Assembly (NCBI RefSeq): GCF_001598815.1
Contig: NZ_BCZQ01000003.1
Coordinates: forward strand, 248,001-312,000
DNA from: Sphingopyxis terrae subsp. terrae NBRC 15098
Lineage (GTDB): Bacteria; Pseudomonadota; Alphaproteobacteria; Sphingomonadales; Sphingomonadaceae
DNA length: 64,000 bases
Direction of reading: 5' to 3'
In this document: positions 44,640-53,609 of the stretch, in pieces
Layout of the letters: each line of letters starts with the position of its first letter
Numbering within the stretch: position 1 is the stretch's first letter
Made by a program: the position numbers and the translations under genes
The notes under the pieces: generated by a model
Database searches by the model: none
The model's input: the letters and a program-made list of their open reading frames with translations, nothing else
Told to the model about the DNA's origin: nothing

Positions 44640-45568
44640 CGGCGCCGGACCAACCGCCCATTCTGGCCATGACCGGTGCGACCGGCTTCGTTGGCGGCGC
44701 GACATTGCGGCGGGCGGTCGCCGCCGGCTGGGAGGTGCGCGCGCTGACGCGGCGGCCGCAAGAGCCGCGCGATGGCGTGACCTGGATCGACGGCGCGCTC
44801 GACCGGCCCGACAGCCTTGCTGCGATGATCGCAGGCGCCGATGCGGTGTTGCACATCGCCGGCGTCGTCAACGTACCGACGCGCGCCGCGTTCGAGGCGG
44901 GCAATGCCATCGCGACCGCCAATATGGTTGCGGCCGCCCGCGATGCGGGGGTGGCGCGCTTCGTCCATGTCTCGTCGCTCGCCGCGCGCGAGCCGGCGCT
45001 GTCGAACTATGGCTGGTCGAAGGAACGCGCCGAAGCCGTGGTGATGGAAAGCGCGCTCGACTGGACCATCATTCGCCCGCCCGCCGTCTTCGGCCCCGGC
45101 GACACGGACATGCTCGACCTGTTCCGCATGGTGAGCCGCGGCATCGCGCTGCTCCCCCCGCCAGGGCGGATGTCGGCCATCTATGTCGACGAACTTGCGC
45201 GCCTGCTGCTGGTGGTAACGGCCGATAATGACGAGACCCTCGGCCGCATCTACGAACCCGACGACGGTCAGGACGGGGGCTGGACGCACCGCGAATTCGC
45301 CCGGGCGATCGGCCGCGCTGTCGGGCGGCCGCGCGTTCCGGCGTTGTCGGTGCCGGCGGCGGTGCTCAAGGCCGGCGGGCATCTCGACCGCCTCGTCCGC
45401 CGCGACCGCGCCAAGCTGACGCCCGACCGTGCCGCCTATATTGCGCATCCCGACTGGGTTGCGACCGCCGGGACACAGCCGCCAGCAGCGCTGTGGCAGC
45501 CCGCGCTCGCCACCGATGAGGCGCTCGCCGAAACGGTGCGCTGGTACCGCGAACAGGGCTGGCTCTGA
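44636..45568 (+). CDS. NAD(P)-binding atypical SDR/epimerase-type protein
   Basis: 310 residues from a GTG overlapping the proB stop. Rossmann start AMTGATGFVGGATLRRAVAAG (11-31), then ADAVLHIAGVV and FVHVSSLAAREP, and the YGWSKERAE segment that supplies the catalytic Tyr and Lys of extended short-chain dehydrogenases. PPAVFGPGDTDM and GRIYEPDDGQ follow. Substrate unknown; sugar nucleotides and hydroxysteroids are typical of the extended group. Coupling to proB is probably only organisational. Confidence 0.87.
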   Translation: MTAPDQPPILAMTGATGFVGGATLRRAVAAGWEVRALTRRPQEPRDGVTWIDGALDRPDSLAAMIAGADAVLHIAGVVNVPTRAAFEAGNAIATANMVAAARDAGVARFVHVSSLAAREPALSNYGWSKERAEAVVMESALDWTIIRPPAVFGPGDTDMLDLFRMVSRGIALLPPPGRMSAIYVDELARLLLVVTADNDETLGRIYEPDDGQDGGWTHREFARAIGRAVGRPRVPALSVPAAVLKAGGHLDRLVRRDRAKLTPDRAAYIAHPDWVATAGTQPPAALWQPALATDEALAETVRWYREQGWL

Positions 45569-45646
45569 CGTCGCCCGTGGGGCTTCGTCGGACGCCCGTC
45601 GAAGCGTGGATTGCCAAGGCCGAGCGGGCGGATTAGGCACGGGGGC

Positions 45647-47635
45647 ATGACCGACACCAGCGCCACGCCGCCCCAGACCCCCGATTCCGCCGGCCCCTGG
45701 GCCATTCCGGTGCGCCGCCCGCTGCCGGGCGACGACCGGCCGCGCGGCGGCACCAGCTTTCCGCGCAAGGTTTGGAACCTGCTCGTCGCGATCAAGGACG
45801 GGCTCGCGCTCCTGTTCCTCCTGCTCTTTTTCGTCGGGCTGTTCGCGCTGCTCTCCGGCCGTCCCAATGCGTCGCTGCCGGTCAGCAAAGGCGCGCTCGT
45901 TGTCGAACTCGACGGCGTGCTGAGCGAACAACCGGCCGAGGTCGATCCCTTTGCCGCCGTGTCGGGCGGCGATCGGATGAAGGAATATCGCACCCGCGAC
46001 GTCGTCCGCGCTATCGAAACCGCGGCGAAGGACGACCGCGTCAGCGCCGTCGTTCTCGACCTCGACCGCTTCGTCGGCGGCGGACAGGTGTCGCTTGCCG
46101 AAGTCGGCGCCGCGGTCGACAAGGTGCGGGCGGCCAAGAAGCCCGTGCTCGCCTTCGCCACCGCCTACACGACCGACAGCTATCAGCTCGCCGCGCATGC
46201 GAGCGAAATATGGACCGACAGCATCGGCGGCGTCGCCGTCGCCGGTCCCGGCGGATCGCGCCTCTATTACAAGGGGCTGATGGACCGGCTCGGCATCACC
46301 GCGAACATCTATCGCGTCGGCACTTTCAAGAGCGCGGTCGAACCCTATCTGCGCAGCGACCAGTCGCCCGAGGCGAAGGAGGCCAATCTGGCCTATGCCT
46401 CGGTGCTGTGGGACACCTGGCTCGCCGAAGTGAAGAAGGCGCGGCCGCAGGCAAAGCTCGACGCGGTGCTGGCCACTCCGGCCGCGGTGGTGAAGGCCGC
46501 AAACAATGACCTCAGCAAGGCGTCGCTCGACGCCGGACTGGTCGACAAGATCGGCGGCCGACTCGCTTTCGGCGAGCGCGTCGCCGAAATCGCCGGCGCG
46601 CCCGACGACAGCCAGCCTTGGGCCTATAATGCGATCCCGCTCAAAAACTGGGTCGCCGCCAACCCGCCCGAAGCCAAGGGAGCCGCGATCGCGGTCGTTC
46701 CGGTCGTGGGCACCATCGTCGACGGCAAGGCGCGCCCCGGCAGCGCCGGCGGCGATACGATCGCCGAACATATCCTCGACGCCGCATCGGACGACGGCGT
46801 CAAGGCGATCGTGCTGCGCGTCGATTCGCCCGGCGGATCGGTGCTGGCGTCCGAACAGATCCGCCAGGCGCTGCTTGTCGCCAAGGCGAAAAAGCTGCCG
46901 ATCGTCGTCTCGATGGCGAATGTTGCGGCCTCGGGCGGCTATTGGGTCTCGACCCCCGCCGACCGCATCTTTGCCGAGCCCGAGACAATCACCGGCTCGA
47001 TCGGCGTCTTCGGCATCCTGCCGAGTTTCGACAAGACACTCGCCAAGATCGGCGTCACCACCGACGGCATCCGCACCACCCCGCTGTCGGGTCAGCCCGA
47101 CATCCTCGGCGGCGTCAACGAAGAGTTCAACCAGCTCGCGCAGGCGGGGGTCGAGGACGTCTATGCCCGCTTCACCGGCCTCGTCGCCAAGAGCCGCAAA
47201 CAGCCCATCGAAAAGATCGAGGCGATCGCCGAGGGCCGCGTCTGGGCCGGCGGCACCGCGCGTCAGATCGGGCTGGTCGACCAGTTCGGCGGGCTGCCCG
47301 ACGCCCTCGCGGCCGCGGCGAAGCTTGCCAAGGTCGATGGCGCCTTCCACGCCCAATATTTCGAGGAAGAGCCGAGCGAATGGTCGAAGATGCTCGCCGC
47401 CTGGACCGGCGCCGAGCAGGATGAAACCGCACTCGCGCCGCGCGGCTGGTTCGGCATCGCGGCAATGAACCGCACCCTCGCCGAGCGCCGGCTGGTGCAG
47501 GATATGCAGATGCTGACGAGCAGCGGATCGGTGCAGGCCGCCTGTCTCGACTGCCGTGCTTATCTGCCGCCCGTACCGGCCGGCTCGGCAGAGGCGAAAG
47601 GCCTGATCGGGATGCTGGCGTTCCTTTTGAAATAG
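45647..47635 (+). CDS. sppA: signal peptide peptidase SppA, 67K type
   Basis: 662 residues, the long two-domain form. One transmembrane span (LLFLLLFFVGLFALLSG) after a 55-residue cytoplasmic tail; the rest is periplasmic. SppA degrades signal peptide remnants with a Ser/Lys dyad split between the two repeats: Lys228 in GTFKSAVEPY and Ser429 in NVAASGGYW are both present. The start is ATG after GGCACGGGGG. Two proteins of the ClpP/crotonase superfamily fold are thus joined. The next gene is preceded by a strong hairpin that probably ends this message. Confidence 0.94.
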   Translation: MTDTSATPPQTPDSAGPWAIPVRRPLPGDDRPRGGTSFPRKVWNLLVAIKDGLALLFLLLFFVGLFALLSGRPNASLPVSKGALVVELDGVLSEQPAEVDPFAAVSGGDRMKEYRTRDVVRAIETAAKDDRVSAVVLDLDRFVGGGQVSLAEVGAAVDKVRAAKKPVLAFATAYTTDSYQLAAHASEIWTDSIGGVAVAGPGGSRLYYKGLMDRLGITANIYRVGTFKSAVEPYLRSDQSPEAKEANLAYASVLWDTWLAEVKKARPQAKLDAVLATPAAVVKAANNDLSKASLDAGLVDKIGGRLAFGERVAEIAGAPDDSQPWAYNAIPLKNWVAANPPEAKGAAIAVVPVVGTIVDGKARPGSAGGDTIAEHILDAASDDGVKAIVLRVDSPGGSVLASEQIRQALLVAKAKKLPIVVSMANVAASGGYWVSTPADRIFAEPETITGSIGVFGILPSFDKTLAKIGVTTDGIRTTPLSGQPDILGGVNEEFNQLAQAGVEDVYARFTGLVAKSRKQPIEKIEAIAEGRVWAGGTARQIGLVDQFGGLPDALAAAAKLAKVDGAFHAQYFEEEPSEWSKMLAAWTGAEQDETALAPRGWFGIAAMNRTLAERRLVQDMQMLTSSGSVQAACLDCRAYLPPVPAGSAEAKGLIGMLAFLLK

Positions 47636-47744
47636 CTGAAGGGGCACATCGCCGGGCGGCTTGAAACAATATTGCCGCAAACGCCGCCGAATCGCCGGGG
47701 CTTGCCGCCATCGGCAAAGGCGTATAAAGCCGCGGCCAATGTCC

Positions 47745-47766
47745 GGCCGCCCCGCGAGGGGCGGCC
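47745..47766 (+). terminator. strong hairpin between sppA and the DUF1013 gene
   Basis: GGCCGCCCC-GCGA-GGGGCGGCC, a 9-bp stem with a GNRA-type tetraloop, followed by CTTATTATTTCC. It is 110 bases after sppA and 31 bases before the next start, so it can end the sppA transcript, but it could also be part of the next gene's leader. Confidence 0.55.
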
Positions 47767-47796
47767 CTTATTATTTCCGCTTTTGGAGAAGCAGTC

Positions 47797-48456
47797 ATGG
47801 CCAATGCCGATGCCACCCCGCTGATGCCGCATGCGACCGCCGCCTGGCTGGTCGACAACACCGGCCTGACCTTTGCCCAGATCGCCGATTATTGCGGCAT
47901 CCATATCCTGGAAGTGCAGGCGATCGCCGACGAGACCGCGGCGACCAAATATACCGGCCGCGATCCGGTTCGCGCCCACGAACTGTCGATGGAAGAGATT
48001 GAAAAGGGCCAGAACGACCCGAAGTACAAGCTCAAGATGACGAAGCAGGCGCAGGACACGATCCGCCGCACCCGCGGCCCGCGCTACACGCCGGTCAGCA
48101 AGCGTCAGGACAAGCCCGACGGCATCGCCTGGATCCTGAAGAACCATCCCGAAGTGTCGGACGGCGCGATCGGCAAGCTGATCGGCACGACGCGCAACAC
48201 CATCGGCGCGATCCGCGATCGCAGCCACTGGAACAGCGCGAACATCGTACCCAAGGATCCGGTGACGCTCGGCCTCTGCTCGCAGCGCGAACTCGACGCG
48301 ATCGTCGCGAAGGCCGCGAAAAAGGCGGGGATCAAGGCCCCCGAAGACAGCCGCTTCGAAGGCGACCGCGAGGCGCTGCTCGAGGAACTGCGCGCCGAGC
48401 GCAGCGCCGCCGCCGAAGCGCGCGCGGCAGAGGATCATTCGGACGACGAAGCCTGA
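47797..48456 (+). CDS. trcR: DUF1013 protein, TrcR-like cell-cycle transcription regulator
   Basis: 219 residues. DUF1013 is restricted to Alphaproteobacteria, and Caulobacter TrcR is the named member. The N-terminus ATAAWLVDNTGLTFAQIADYCGIHILEVQAIAD reads as a helix-turn-helix; a second one is PEVSDGAIGKLIGTTRNTIGAIRDRSHWNS. The C-terminal 50 residues are charged and helical (EALLEELRAERSAAAEARA). The ribosome site is TTGGAGAAGCAGTC. It would bind DNA or RNA polymerase and shape cell-cycle gene expression; the name is by homology. Confidence 0.88.
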   Translation: MANADATPLMPHATAAWLVDNTGLTFAQIADYCGIHILEVQAIADETAATKYTGRDPVRAHELSMEEIEKGQNDPKYKLKMTKQAQDTIRRTRGPRYTPVSKRQDKPDGIAWILKNHPEVSDGAIGKLIGTTRNTIGAIRDRSHWNSANIVPKDPVTLGLCSQRELDAIVAKAAKKAGIKAPEDSRFEGDREALLEELRAERSAAAEARAAEDHSDDEA

Positions 48457-48459
48457 CGC

Positions 48460-49602
48460 ATGGCGGTCGGCGGCGACGAAGATGATATTCCGGCGGCCAG
48501 CGGCTCGCCGGACGCGTCGCTGACCCAGGACGACAGCTTTACCGCGACGAGCCACGCCGGATTGACCTATCCCTGGGGCGACGCCGCACCGGGGACCGGC
48601 GAAACGATCCGCATCGCCGACGGCATCAGCTGGGCGCGCATCCCGATGCCGGGTTCGCTCGGCCACATCAACAGCTGGCTGCTCGACGACGCTGCCCCCG
48701 ACGGCTCCGACGGGGTGGCGGTGGTCGATACGGGCATTTGCCTGACCATCTGCTCGGACGCCTGGAAAGCGCTCTATGCCGGGCCGCTCGCAGACACGCG
48801 CATCACGCGCGTTTTCGGCACGCATCTGCACCCCGATCATATCGGCCTTGCCGGCTGGATCGCGAAGAAACAGCAGGTGAAGCTGTGGATGACGCGCGGC
48901 GAAATGCTCACCGCGCGCGCCATCGTCGCCGATTCGTCCGACGTCGCACCCGACGAGGTGCTGGCCCAGTCGCGCGCCGCGGGATGGGACGACGAGGCGA
49001 TCGAGCGCCAGCGCGCGGGCGGCTGGAACATGTTTCAGCGCATGATCTTCGCGCTGCCGCGCAGCTATGTCCGCATCGCCGACGGCGACCGGATCGATTT
49101 CGGTAAACACATGTGGCGCGTCGTCACCGGGTCAGGCCACAGCCCCGAACATGCGTGCCTGTGGAACGAGCGCGAAGGCGTGCTGGTCTCGGGCGATCAG
49201 GTACTGCCGCGGATCAGCTCGAACGTGTCGGTCAACATCACCGAACCCGATGCCGATCCGCTGGGCGAATGGCTCGCCTCGATCGACAAGCTGCTCGCGA
49301 CCGTTCCCGCCGACGTCGTGACCTGTCCCGCGCATGGCGAGCCCTTTCGCGGGCTGCACGTCCGCCTGATGGCGCTCCGCGACGAACACCGCATGCGGCT
49401 CTACAAGGTTGCCGAAGCGGTCGCCGAAACCCCGATGCGCGCGGTCGACACCTTCCCGCTGCTGTTCAACCGCCCGATCGGCGCCCACAACCAGAATCTG
49501 GCGACCGGCGAAGCGCTGGCGCATCTCAAGCGGCTCGAGGTCGAAGGCCGCGTGCGCAAGGAGGATCGCGGCGGCGTGTGGTGGTATCACGGGGTCGCCT
49601 GA
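48460..49602 (+). CDS. MBL-fold metallohydrolase
   Basis: 380 residues. The metallo-beta-lactamase motif HLHPDHIG (about 126-133) is intact, with later ligands in GSGHSPEHACLW and VSGDQVLP. A C-terminal alpha-helical section (about 300-380, LYKVAEAVAETPMRAVDTF, AHLKRLEVEGRVRKEDRGGVWWY) reads as a winged helix. LACTB2-type and other MBL enzymes share this layout; the substrate could be a thioester or RNA. It starts 3 bases after the DUF1013 gene, so the pair is co-transcribed. Confidence 0.88.
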   Translation: MAVGGDEDDIPAASGSPDASLTQDDSFTATSHAGLTYPWGDAAPGTGETIRIADGISWARIPMPGSLGHINSWLLDDAAPDGSDGVAVVDTGICLTICSDAWKALYAGPLADTRITRVFGTHLHPDHIGLAGWIAKKQQVKLWMTRGEMLTARAIVADSSDVAPDEVLAQSRAAGWDDEAIERQRAGGWNMFQRMIFALPRSYVRIADGDRIDFGKHMWRVVTGSGHSPEHACLWNEREGVLVSGDQVLPRISSNVSVNITEPDADPLGEWLASIDKLLATVPADVVTCPAHGEPFRGLHVRLMALRDEHRMRLYKVAEAVAETPMRAVDTFPLLFNRPIGAHNQNLATGEALAHLKRLEVEGRVRKEDRGGVWWYHGVA

Positions 49603-49611
49603 AGCGATCCT

Positions 49612-50115
49612 TCAGCGCGGGCCGATCAAACCCGCAGCGACGGGCAAAACGTGACCGTTGACGGCGAGCGCGAGCAGGCGGTGCTTTTCATAGGGGCCGG
49701 GCAAGTCCCACGCCCCCGTCGCGTCCGCGGTGAAGCCGAAGAAGCGGCCATAATATTCGGGATCGCCGATCATCATCAGCGCACCGTCGGCCATCGTCCG
49801 CGCCGATTCGAGCATGCGGTCCATCAGCGCGCGGCCGTGCCCGCCGCGCTGAACATCGGGGCGCACCGCGACCGGGCCGACCATCACCAGCGGCATCGCC
49901 GCTCCCTGCGCATCGCGATGCGCGACCGGCCAGCACTGGATCGTGCCGACCAGCGCGCCATCCTCGACGGCGGCGAAGCTGAGGCAGGGGACCGCATCCA
50001 TGCCCTCGCGGATGCGATAGGCGGTTCGTCCAAAGCGGTCCGATCCGAAAGCGGCGTCGAGGAGCGCCTCGACTGCCTGCGGTTCGATTTCGGACAATGG
50101 AAGTAACTCGACCAA
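49612..50115 (-). CDS. GNAT family N-acetyltransferase
   Basis: 167 residues. GNAT fold with the acetyl-CoA loop VRPDVQRGGHGRALMDRMLESA (Q/RxxGxG/A as QRGGHG) and strands LVGTIQCWPVAH and PLVMVGPVAV. MVELLPLSEIEPQAVEALLDAAFGSDRFGRTAYRIREG at the start and DPEYYGRFFGFTAD near the end match the YhbS-like group. The acceptor is unknown. The gene is convergent with the MBL gene and divergent from folB. Confidence 0.88.
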   Translation of the reverse strand: MVELLPLSEIEPQAVEALLDAAFGSDRFGRTAYRIREGMDAVPCLSFAAVEDGALVGTIQCWPVAHRDAQGAAMPLVMVGPVAVRPDVQRGGHGRALMDRMLESARTMADGALMMIGDPEYYGRFFGFTADATGAWDLPGPYEKHRLLALAVNGHVLPVAAGLIGPR

Positions 50116-50205
50116 CGCGCACCCTTTCGCTAATGCGGCGGCGCTTTAGGGTCGCCGACCGGCAATGGAAAGCCGAATGTCGCGCCCGTACGACAGGAAT
50201 TTCTT

Positions 50206-50577
50206 GTGACCGACACATTGTGGCTGGAAGTGGACGGGCTGACCGTCGATGTGCTGACCGGCATTTATTCCGAAGAAACCCACCTGCCGCAGCCGCTGCG
50301 CATTTCGGTGCGTGCGCGCTTGGTGATGGCCGATCATTATGACCCGGCAACCCCGCTCAGCGCCTCCAAAAACTATATGAACCTGAAATTCGCGGCGACC
50401 GAGGGACTGCCCAAGGACGTGCATTTCGTGCTGATCGAAAGCGTCGCCGACCATATCATCGACACGCTGTTCCTGCAGGACGACAAGGTCGAAGAGGTCG
50501 AGGTGAAGATCGTCAAGCTCGCGATCGCCGAGGATGGCGAAGAGATCGGCATCACGATGCGCCGGGCGCGCAAATGA
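50206..50577 (+). CDS. folB: dihydroneopterin aldolase
   Basis: 123 residues from a GTG. FolB family: converts dihydroneopterin in folate synthesis. The active-site Glu is visible in GIYSEETHLPQPLRISV and the fold continues with SASKNYMNLKFAATEGLP, FVLIESVADHIIDTLF and VEVKIVKLAIAED. A Lys in the last segment is a candidate catalytic residue. It overlaps the next gene, an FolM-like reductase, by 4 bases, which supports a pterin role for both. With PabB-PabC at 19 kb, two folate steps lie in this window. Confidence 0.87.
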   Translation: MTDTLWLEVDGLTVDVLTGIYSEETHLPQPLRISVRARLVMADHYDPATPLSASKNYMNLKFAATEGLPKDVHFVLIESVADHIIDTLFLQDDKVEEVEVKIVKLAIAEDGEEIGITMRRARK

Positions 50578-51341
50578 CGGCGGCGCCGATCGCACTCGTC
50601 ACCGGTGGTCTGCACCGGATCGGCGCGGCGATCGCGGCGCGGCTCGCGCACGAGGGCTATGCGCTCGCAATCCACAAGCGCAGCCCCGGCGCGGCCGATG
50701 CCGTGCTGGAGGACGCGCTGGCCGACACGGGCGCCGAATGTCACCGCTTCGCCGCCGACCTCTCCGATCCGGCCGCCGTCGATGCGCTGGTGCCGGCGGT
50801 GATCGCAAGGTTCGGCCGTGCGCCAGTCCTGCTCGTCAACAACGCCTCGCTGTTTCCCGAGGGCGAATGGGACACGCTGACCGGCGCCGCGCTGGCCGAA
50901 ACGATGCAGATCAATCATCACGCGCCGGTGATGCTCGCGCGCGCCCTGGTCGCCGCGAATGAAGGCGGCCGGCGCCCCGCGATCGTCAACATCCTGGACC
51001 AGCGCATCGCCAACCCGGTGCCCGACCAGCTTGCCTACAGCCTGTCGAAGCAGGCGCTGTGGCAGGCGACGGCGACGCTGGCGGTGGCCTTCGGCGCGCG
51101 CGCGCGCGTCAACGCCGTGGCGCCGGGGCTTACCCTCCCCACCGACGATTACAGTGCGGGACAGATGACGCGGCTCGCGGCACGCATGCCGCTCGGCGCG
51201 CTGCCGACCCCGGACGATATTGCCGACGCGGTCGCCTGGCTCGCCCGCGCCGAGGCGGTGACGGGGCAGACGATCTTCGTCGACGGCGGCGCGCATCTGG
51301 CGCCGCTCGGCCGCGATTTCGTGACGCTGGAGCGCGATTGA
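50574..51341 (+). CDS. SDR oxidoreductase, pteridine-reductase (FolM) type
   Basis: 255 residues. Short-chain dehydrogenase with TGGLHRIGAAIAARLAHEG, where an Arg follows the Gly-rich turn as in pteridine reductases (TGxxxRIG), then NNASLFPEGEWD, the catalytic YSLSKQALW and VAPGLTLPTDDY. Reduction of dihydrobiopterin or dihydrofolate is a fair inference because it is coupled to folB. A general SDR label is the safe alternative. It ends just before two hairpins shared with the convergent gabD gene. Confidence 0.87.
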   Translation: MTAAPIALVTGGLHRIGAAIAARLAHEGYALAIHKRSPGAADAVLEDALADTGAECHRFAADLSDPAAVDALVPAVIARFGRAPVLLVNNASLFPEGEWDTLTGAALAETMQINHHAPVMLARALVAANEGGRRPAIVNILDQRIANPVPDQLAYSLSKQALWQATATLAVAFGARARVNAVAPGLTLPTDDYSAGQMTRLAARMPLGALPTPDDIADAVAWLARAEAVTGQTIFVDGGAHLAPLGRDFVTLERD

Positions 51342-51351
51342 CGACCCGCTT

Positions 51352-51432
51352 GTCCCCGCGAAAGCGGGGACCCAAAGCCAGATCAGGCGAGCTTCGCTTT
51401 AGGACGCTCTGGGCTCCCGCCTGTGCGGGAGC
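51352..51432. terminator. two hairpins between convergent genes
   Basis: GTCCCCGC-GAAA-GCGGGGAC at 51352-51371 and GCTCCCGC-CTGT-GCGGGAGC at 51413-51432, each a perfect 8-bp stem. They close the gap between folM and gabD, which run toward each other, so a bidirectional terminator is likely. The first belongs to the hairpin family at 4600. Confidence 0.6.
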
Positions 51433-51453
51433 ACACGCAAAGCAGCTGGCCGC

Positions 51454-52887
51454 TCAGTAAATATGCACCGCCTTGGCGACGAGATAACCGTCGAGGCCTT
51501 CCGGCCCGCTCTCGCTGCCGAAGCCCGATTCCTTGATCCCGCCGAAGGGCATGTCATTGGCCGAGATGACGAAGCTGTTGATTCCCACCATGCCGCTTTC
51601 GATGCCATCGGCGACGCGGTTGATGCGGCGACCGCTTTCGGTGAAGGCGAAGGCGGCCAAGCCATAGGGCAGCCGGTTCGCCTGTTCGAGCGCGTCTTCT
51701 TCGGTCGCGAACGGCCGGATCAGCGCCATCGGGCCAAAGGGTTCGTTGTTCATCGCATCGGCGTCGAGCGGCACGTCGGCCAGTGCCGTCGGCTGGAAGA
51801 AATAGCCTTCGCCCGTCGCGGCGCCGCCCGCGATCACCCGCGCGCCCTTTGCGGTCGCATCGGCAATCATCGCCTCCAGCGCGGGGGCGCGGCGCGCGTT
51901 GGCGAGCGGTCCCATCTGGGTGCCGGCATCGAGCCCGCTGCCGATCTTTACGCGCGCGGTGCGTTCGGCAAAGCCCTTCACGAAAGCGTCGTAGATGCCG
52001 TCCTGCACATAGAAGCGCGTCGGCGAGACGCAGACCTGGCCGGCGTTGCGAAACTTCTGCGTCACGACGCGGTCGAGCGTCGTTTCAAGGTCGCAATCGT
52101 CGAACACCAGCACCGGGGCGTGTCCGCCGAGCTCCATCGTGATGCGCTGCACCCGGTCGGCGGCGAGCTTCATCAGATGCTTGCCGACCGCGGTCGATCC
52201 GGTGAAGCTGACCTTCCGGATCACCTCGCTGCCGAGCAGGTGGCGGCTGATCATGTCGGGATTGCCATAGACGAGCTGCACCACGTCGCCGGGGATGCCC
52301 GCATCGGCAAGGCAGCGCATGATCGCGCTGGTGCAGCCCGGCGTTTCCTCGGGCGCCTTGGCAATCACGACACAGCCCGCAGCGAGCGCCGGCGCGACCT
52401 TCTTGATCATCAGATTGACGGGGAAATTCCACGGGCTGAACGCCGCGACCGGACCGACGGGCTGTTTCAGCACCATCGCGCGCTGACCCGCCGGACGCTG
52501 CACGACGCGGCCCTCGATCCGCTTGCCCTGTTCGGCAAAATATTCGAGCAACGACGAGGCCGAAAGCACTTCGCCGCGCGCCTCGGCGATCGGCTTGCCC
52601 TGTTCGAGCGTGAGCAAGGTCGCGATATGGTCGGCGCGTTCGCGAATCAGTCCGGCGGCCTTGCGCATCAGCGCCGCACGCTCATCGGGGGTCTTGGCGC
52701 GCCAGACCGGCCAGCCGCGCGCCGCGGCGGCGAGTGCTTCATCGAGGTCGGCTGCGGTCGCCACCGGCAGCTCGGCAATCGTCGCCGCGGTTGCGGGGTT
52801 ATAGACGGGCCGCGCCTCGCGCCCCTCGCCGCTCCGCCAGGCACCGTCGATGAAAAGCTGCAGGTCGGCGTCGTAGGTCGCGGTCAT
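51454..52887 (-). CDS. gabD: succinate-semialdehyde dehydrogenase family enzyme
   Basis: 477 residues from the ATG at 52887. NAD(P)-dependent aldehyde dehydrogenase with SPWNFPVNLMIKKVAPALAAG, FTGSTAVGKHLM, the general-base Glu in ELGGHAPV, and the catalytic Cys in FRNAGQVCVSPTRFYV. FGGIKESGFGSESGPEG near the end is typical of the succinate-semialdehyde/glutarate-semialdehyde branch. It would feed succinate to the TCA cycle. Substrate choice within the branch is uncertain, and no gabT is adjacent. Confidence 0.88.
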   Translation of the reverse strand: MTATYDADLQLFIDGAWRSGEGREARPVYNPATAATIAELPVATAADLDEALAAAARGWPVWRAKTPDERAALMRKAAGLIRERADHIATLLTLEQGKPIAEARGEVLSASSLLEYFAEQGKRIEGRVVQRPAGQRAMVLKQPVGPVAAFSPWNFPVNLMIKKVAPALAAGCVVIAKAPEETPGCTSAIMRCLADAGIPGDVVQLVYGNPDMISRHLLGSEVIRKVSFTGSTAVGKHLMKLAADRVQRITMELGGHAPVLVFDDCDLETTLDRVVTQKFRNAGQVCVSPTRFYVQDGIYDAFVKGFAERTARVKIGSGLDAGTQMGPLANARRAPALEAMIADATAKGARVIAGGAATGEGYFFQPTALADVPLDADAMNNEPFGPMALIRPFATEEDALEQANRLPYGLAAFAFTESGRRINRVADGIESGMVGINSFVISANDMPFGGIKESGFGSESGPEGLDGYLVAKAVHIY

Positions 52888-52963
52888 TGGGCAATTTCCT
52901 GTCTGATCCGTTCGCATCGAACGGGAAATGGAGGGTCATCAGATGGCGCCCATATAGGACCGA

Positions 52964-53563
52964 TCAGCGATAGTTAAAGCTGATGCTGATCCGTTCGTCC
53001 TTGCCGGCGTTCGGCATCACTTCGTGCCGCAACCAGCTTTCCCACAGAAAAATGCGCCCCGCCGCGGGCTCGGCATAGATGAAGGGCTGCAGGCTCTCGG
53101 GCGCATCCTCGCTCCGCCCCGGCGCCGCCATCAGCATCGCGAGTCGCGGATCTTCGAGCTTCAGCGCGCCCGATCCGGGCGGGACGGCGACATAGAAGGT
53201 GCCCGATACGATGCTGTGCGGGTGGATATGCCCGCTGTGCGTGCCGCCGGGTTTGAGGACATTGACCCACAGGCTGTCGAGCTTGAGCGGCTTGGCGAGA
53301 TCGAAGTGGCATGCCTTGGCGAATGCCTTCACATGCTTGTCGAGCAGGCGCTTGAGGTCGTGAAAGGCGGGGTCGCGGTCGGGCAGGTCGTCAAGGCTGG
53401 CATAGCTGGTATAGCCGCGATAACCGTGCGCGCGGCTCCACGCCTTGCCCGCGCCATCCTCGCGCGCGAACAGCCGGCAGCTTTCCTCCAGCTCTTGCAG
53501 CAGGTCGGGCGCGGCAATGTCGGCCTCGTAAAAATTTGTGGCGAAGAGCGTGCGAACGGGCAT
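52964..53563 (-). CDS. TIGR02466-type 2OG-Fe(II) oxygenase
   Basis: 199 residues from the ATG at 53563. The putative 2-oxoglutarate iron oxygenase family is recognised from LWVNVLKPGGTHSGHIHPHSIVSGTFYV, where His residues sit in a GHIHPHS cluster, LEDPRLAML, and the closing GRIFLWESWLRHEVMPN and ERISISFNYR, with the distal His and the 2-oxoglutarate-binding Arg. The substrate is unknown. It is divergent from an SMP-30 gene over a 46-bp gap. Confidence 0.85.
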   Translation of the reverse strand: MPVRTLFATNFYEADIAAPDLLQELEESCRLFAREDGAGKAWSRAHGYRGYTSYASLDDLPDRDPAFHDLKRLLDKHVKAFAKACHFDLAKPLKLDSLWVNVLKPGGTHSGHIHPHSIVSGTFYVAVPPGSGALKLEDPRLAMLMAAPGRSEDAPESLQPFIYAEPAAGRIFLWESWLRHEVMPNAGKDERISISFNYR

Positions 53564-53609
53564 GATGCGCGCAAAGCACAGCAAGGGCATGAGAGCAAGG
53601 GAGACGAGA

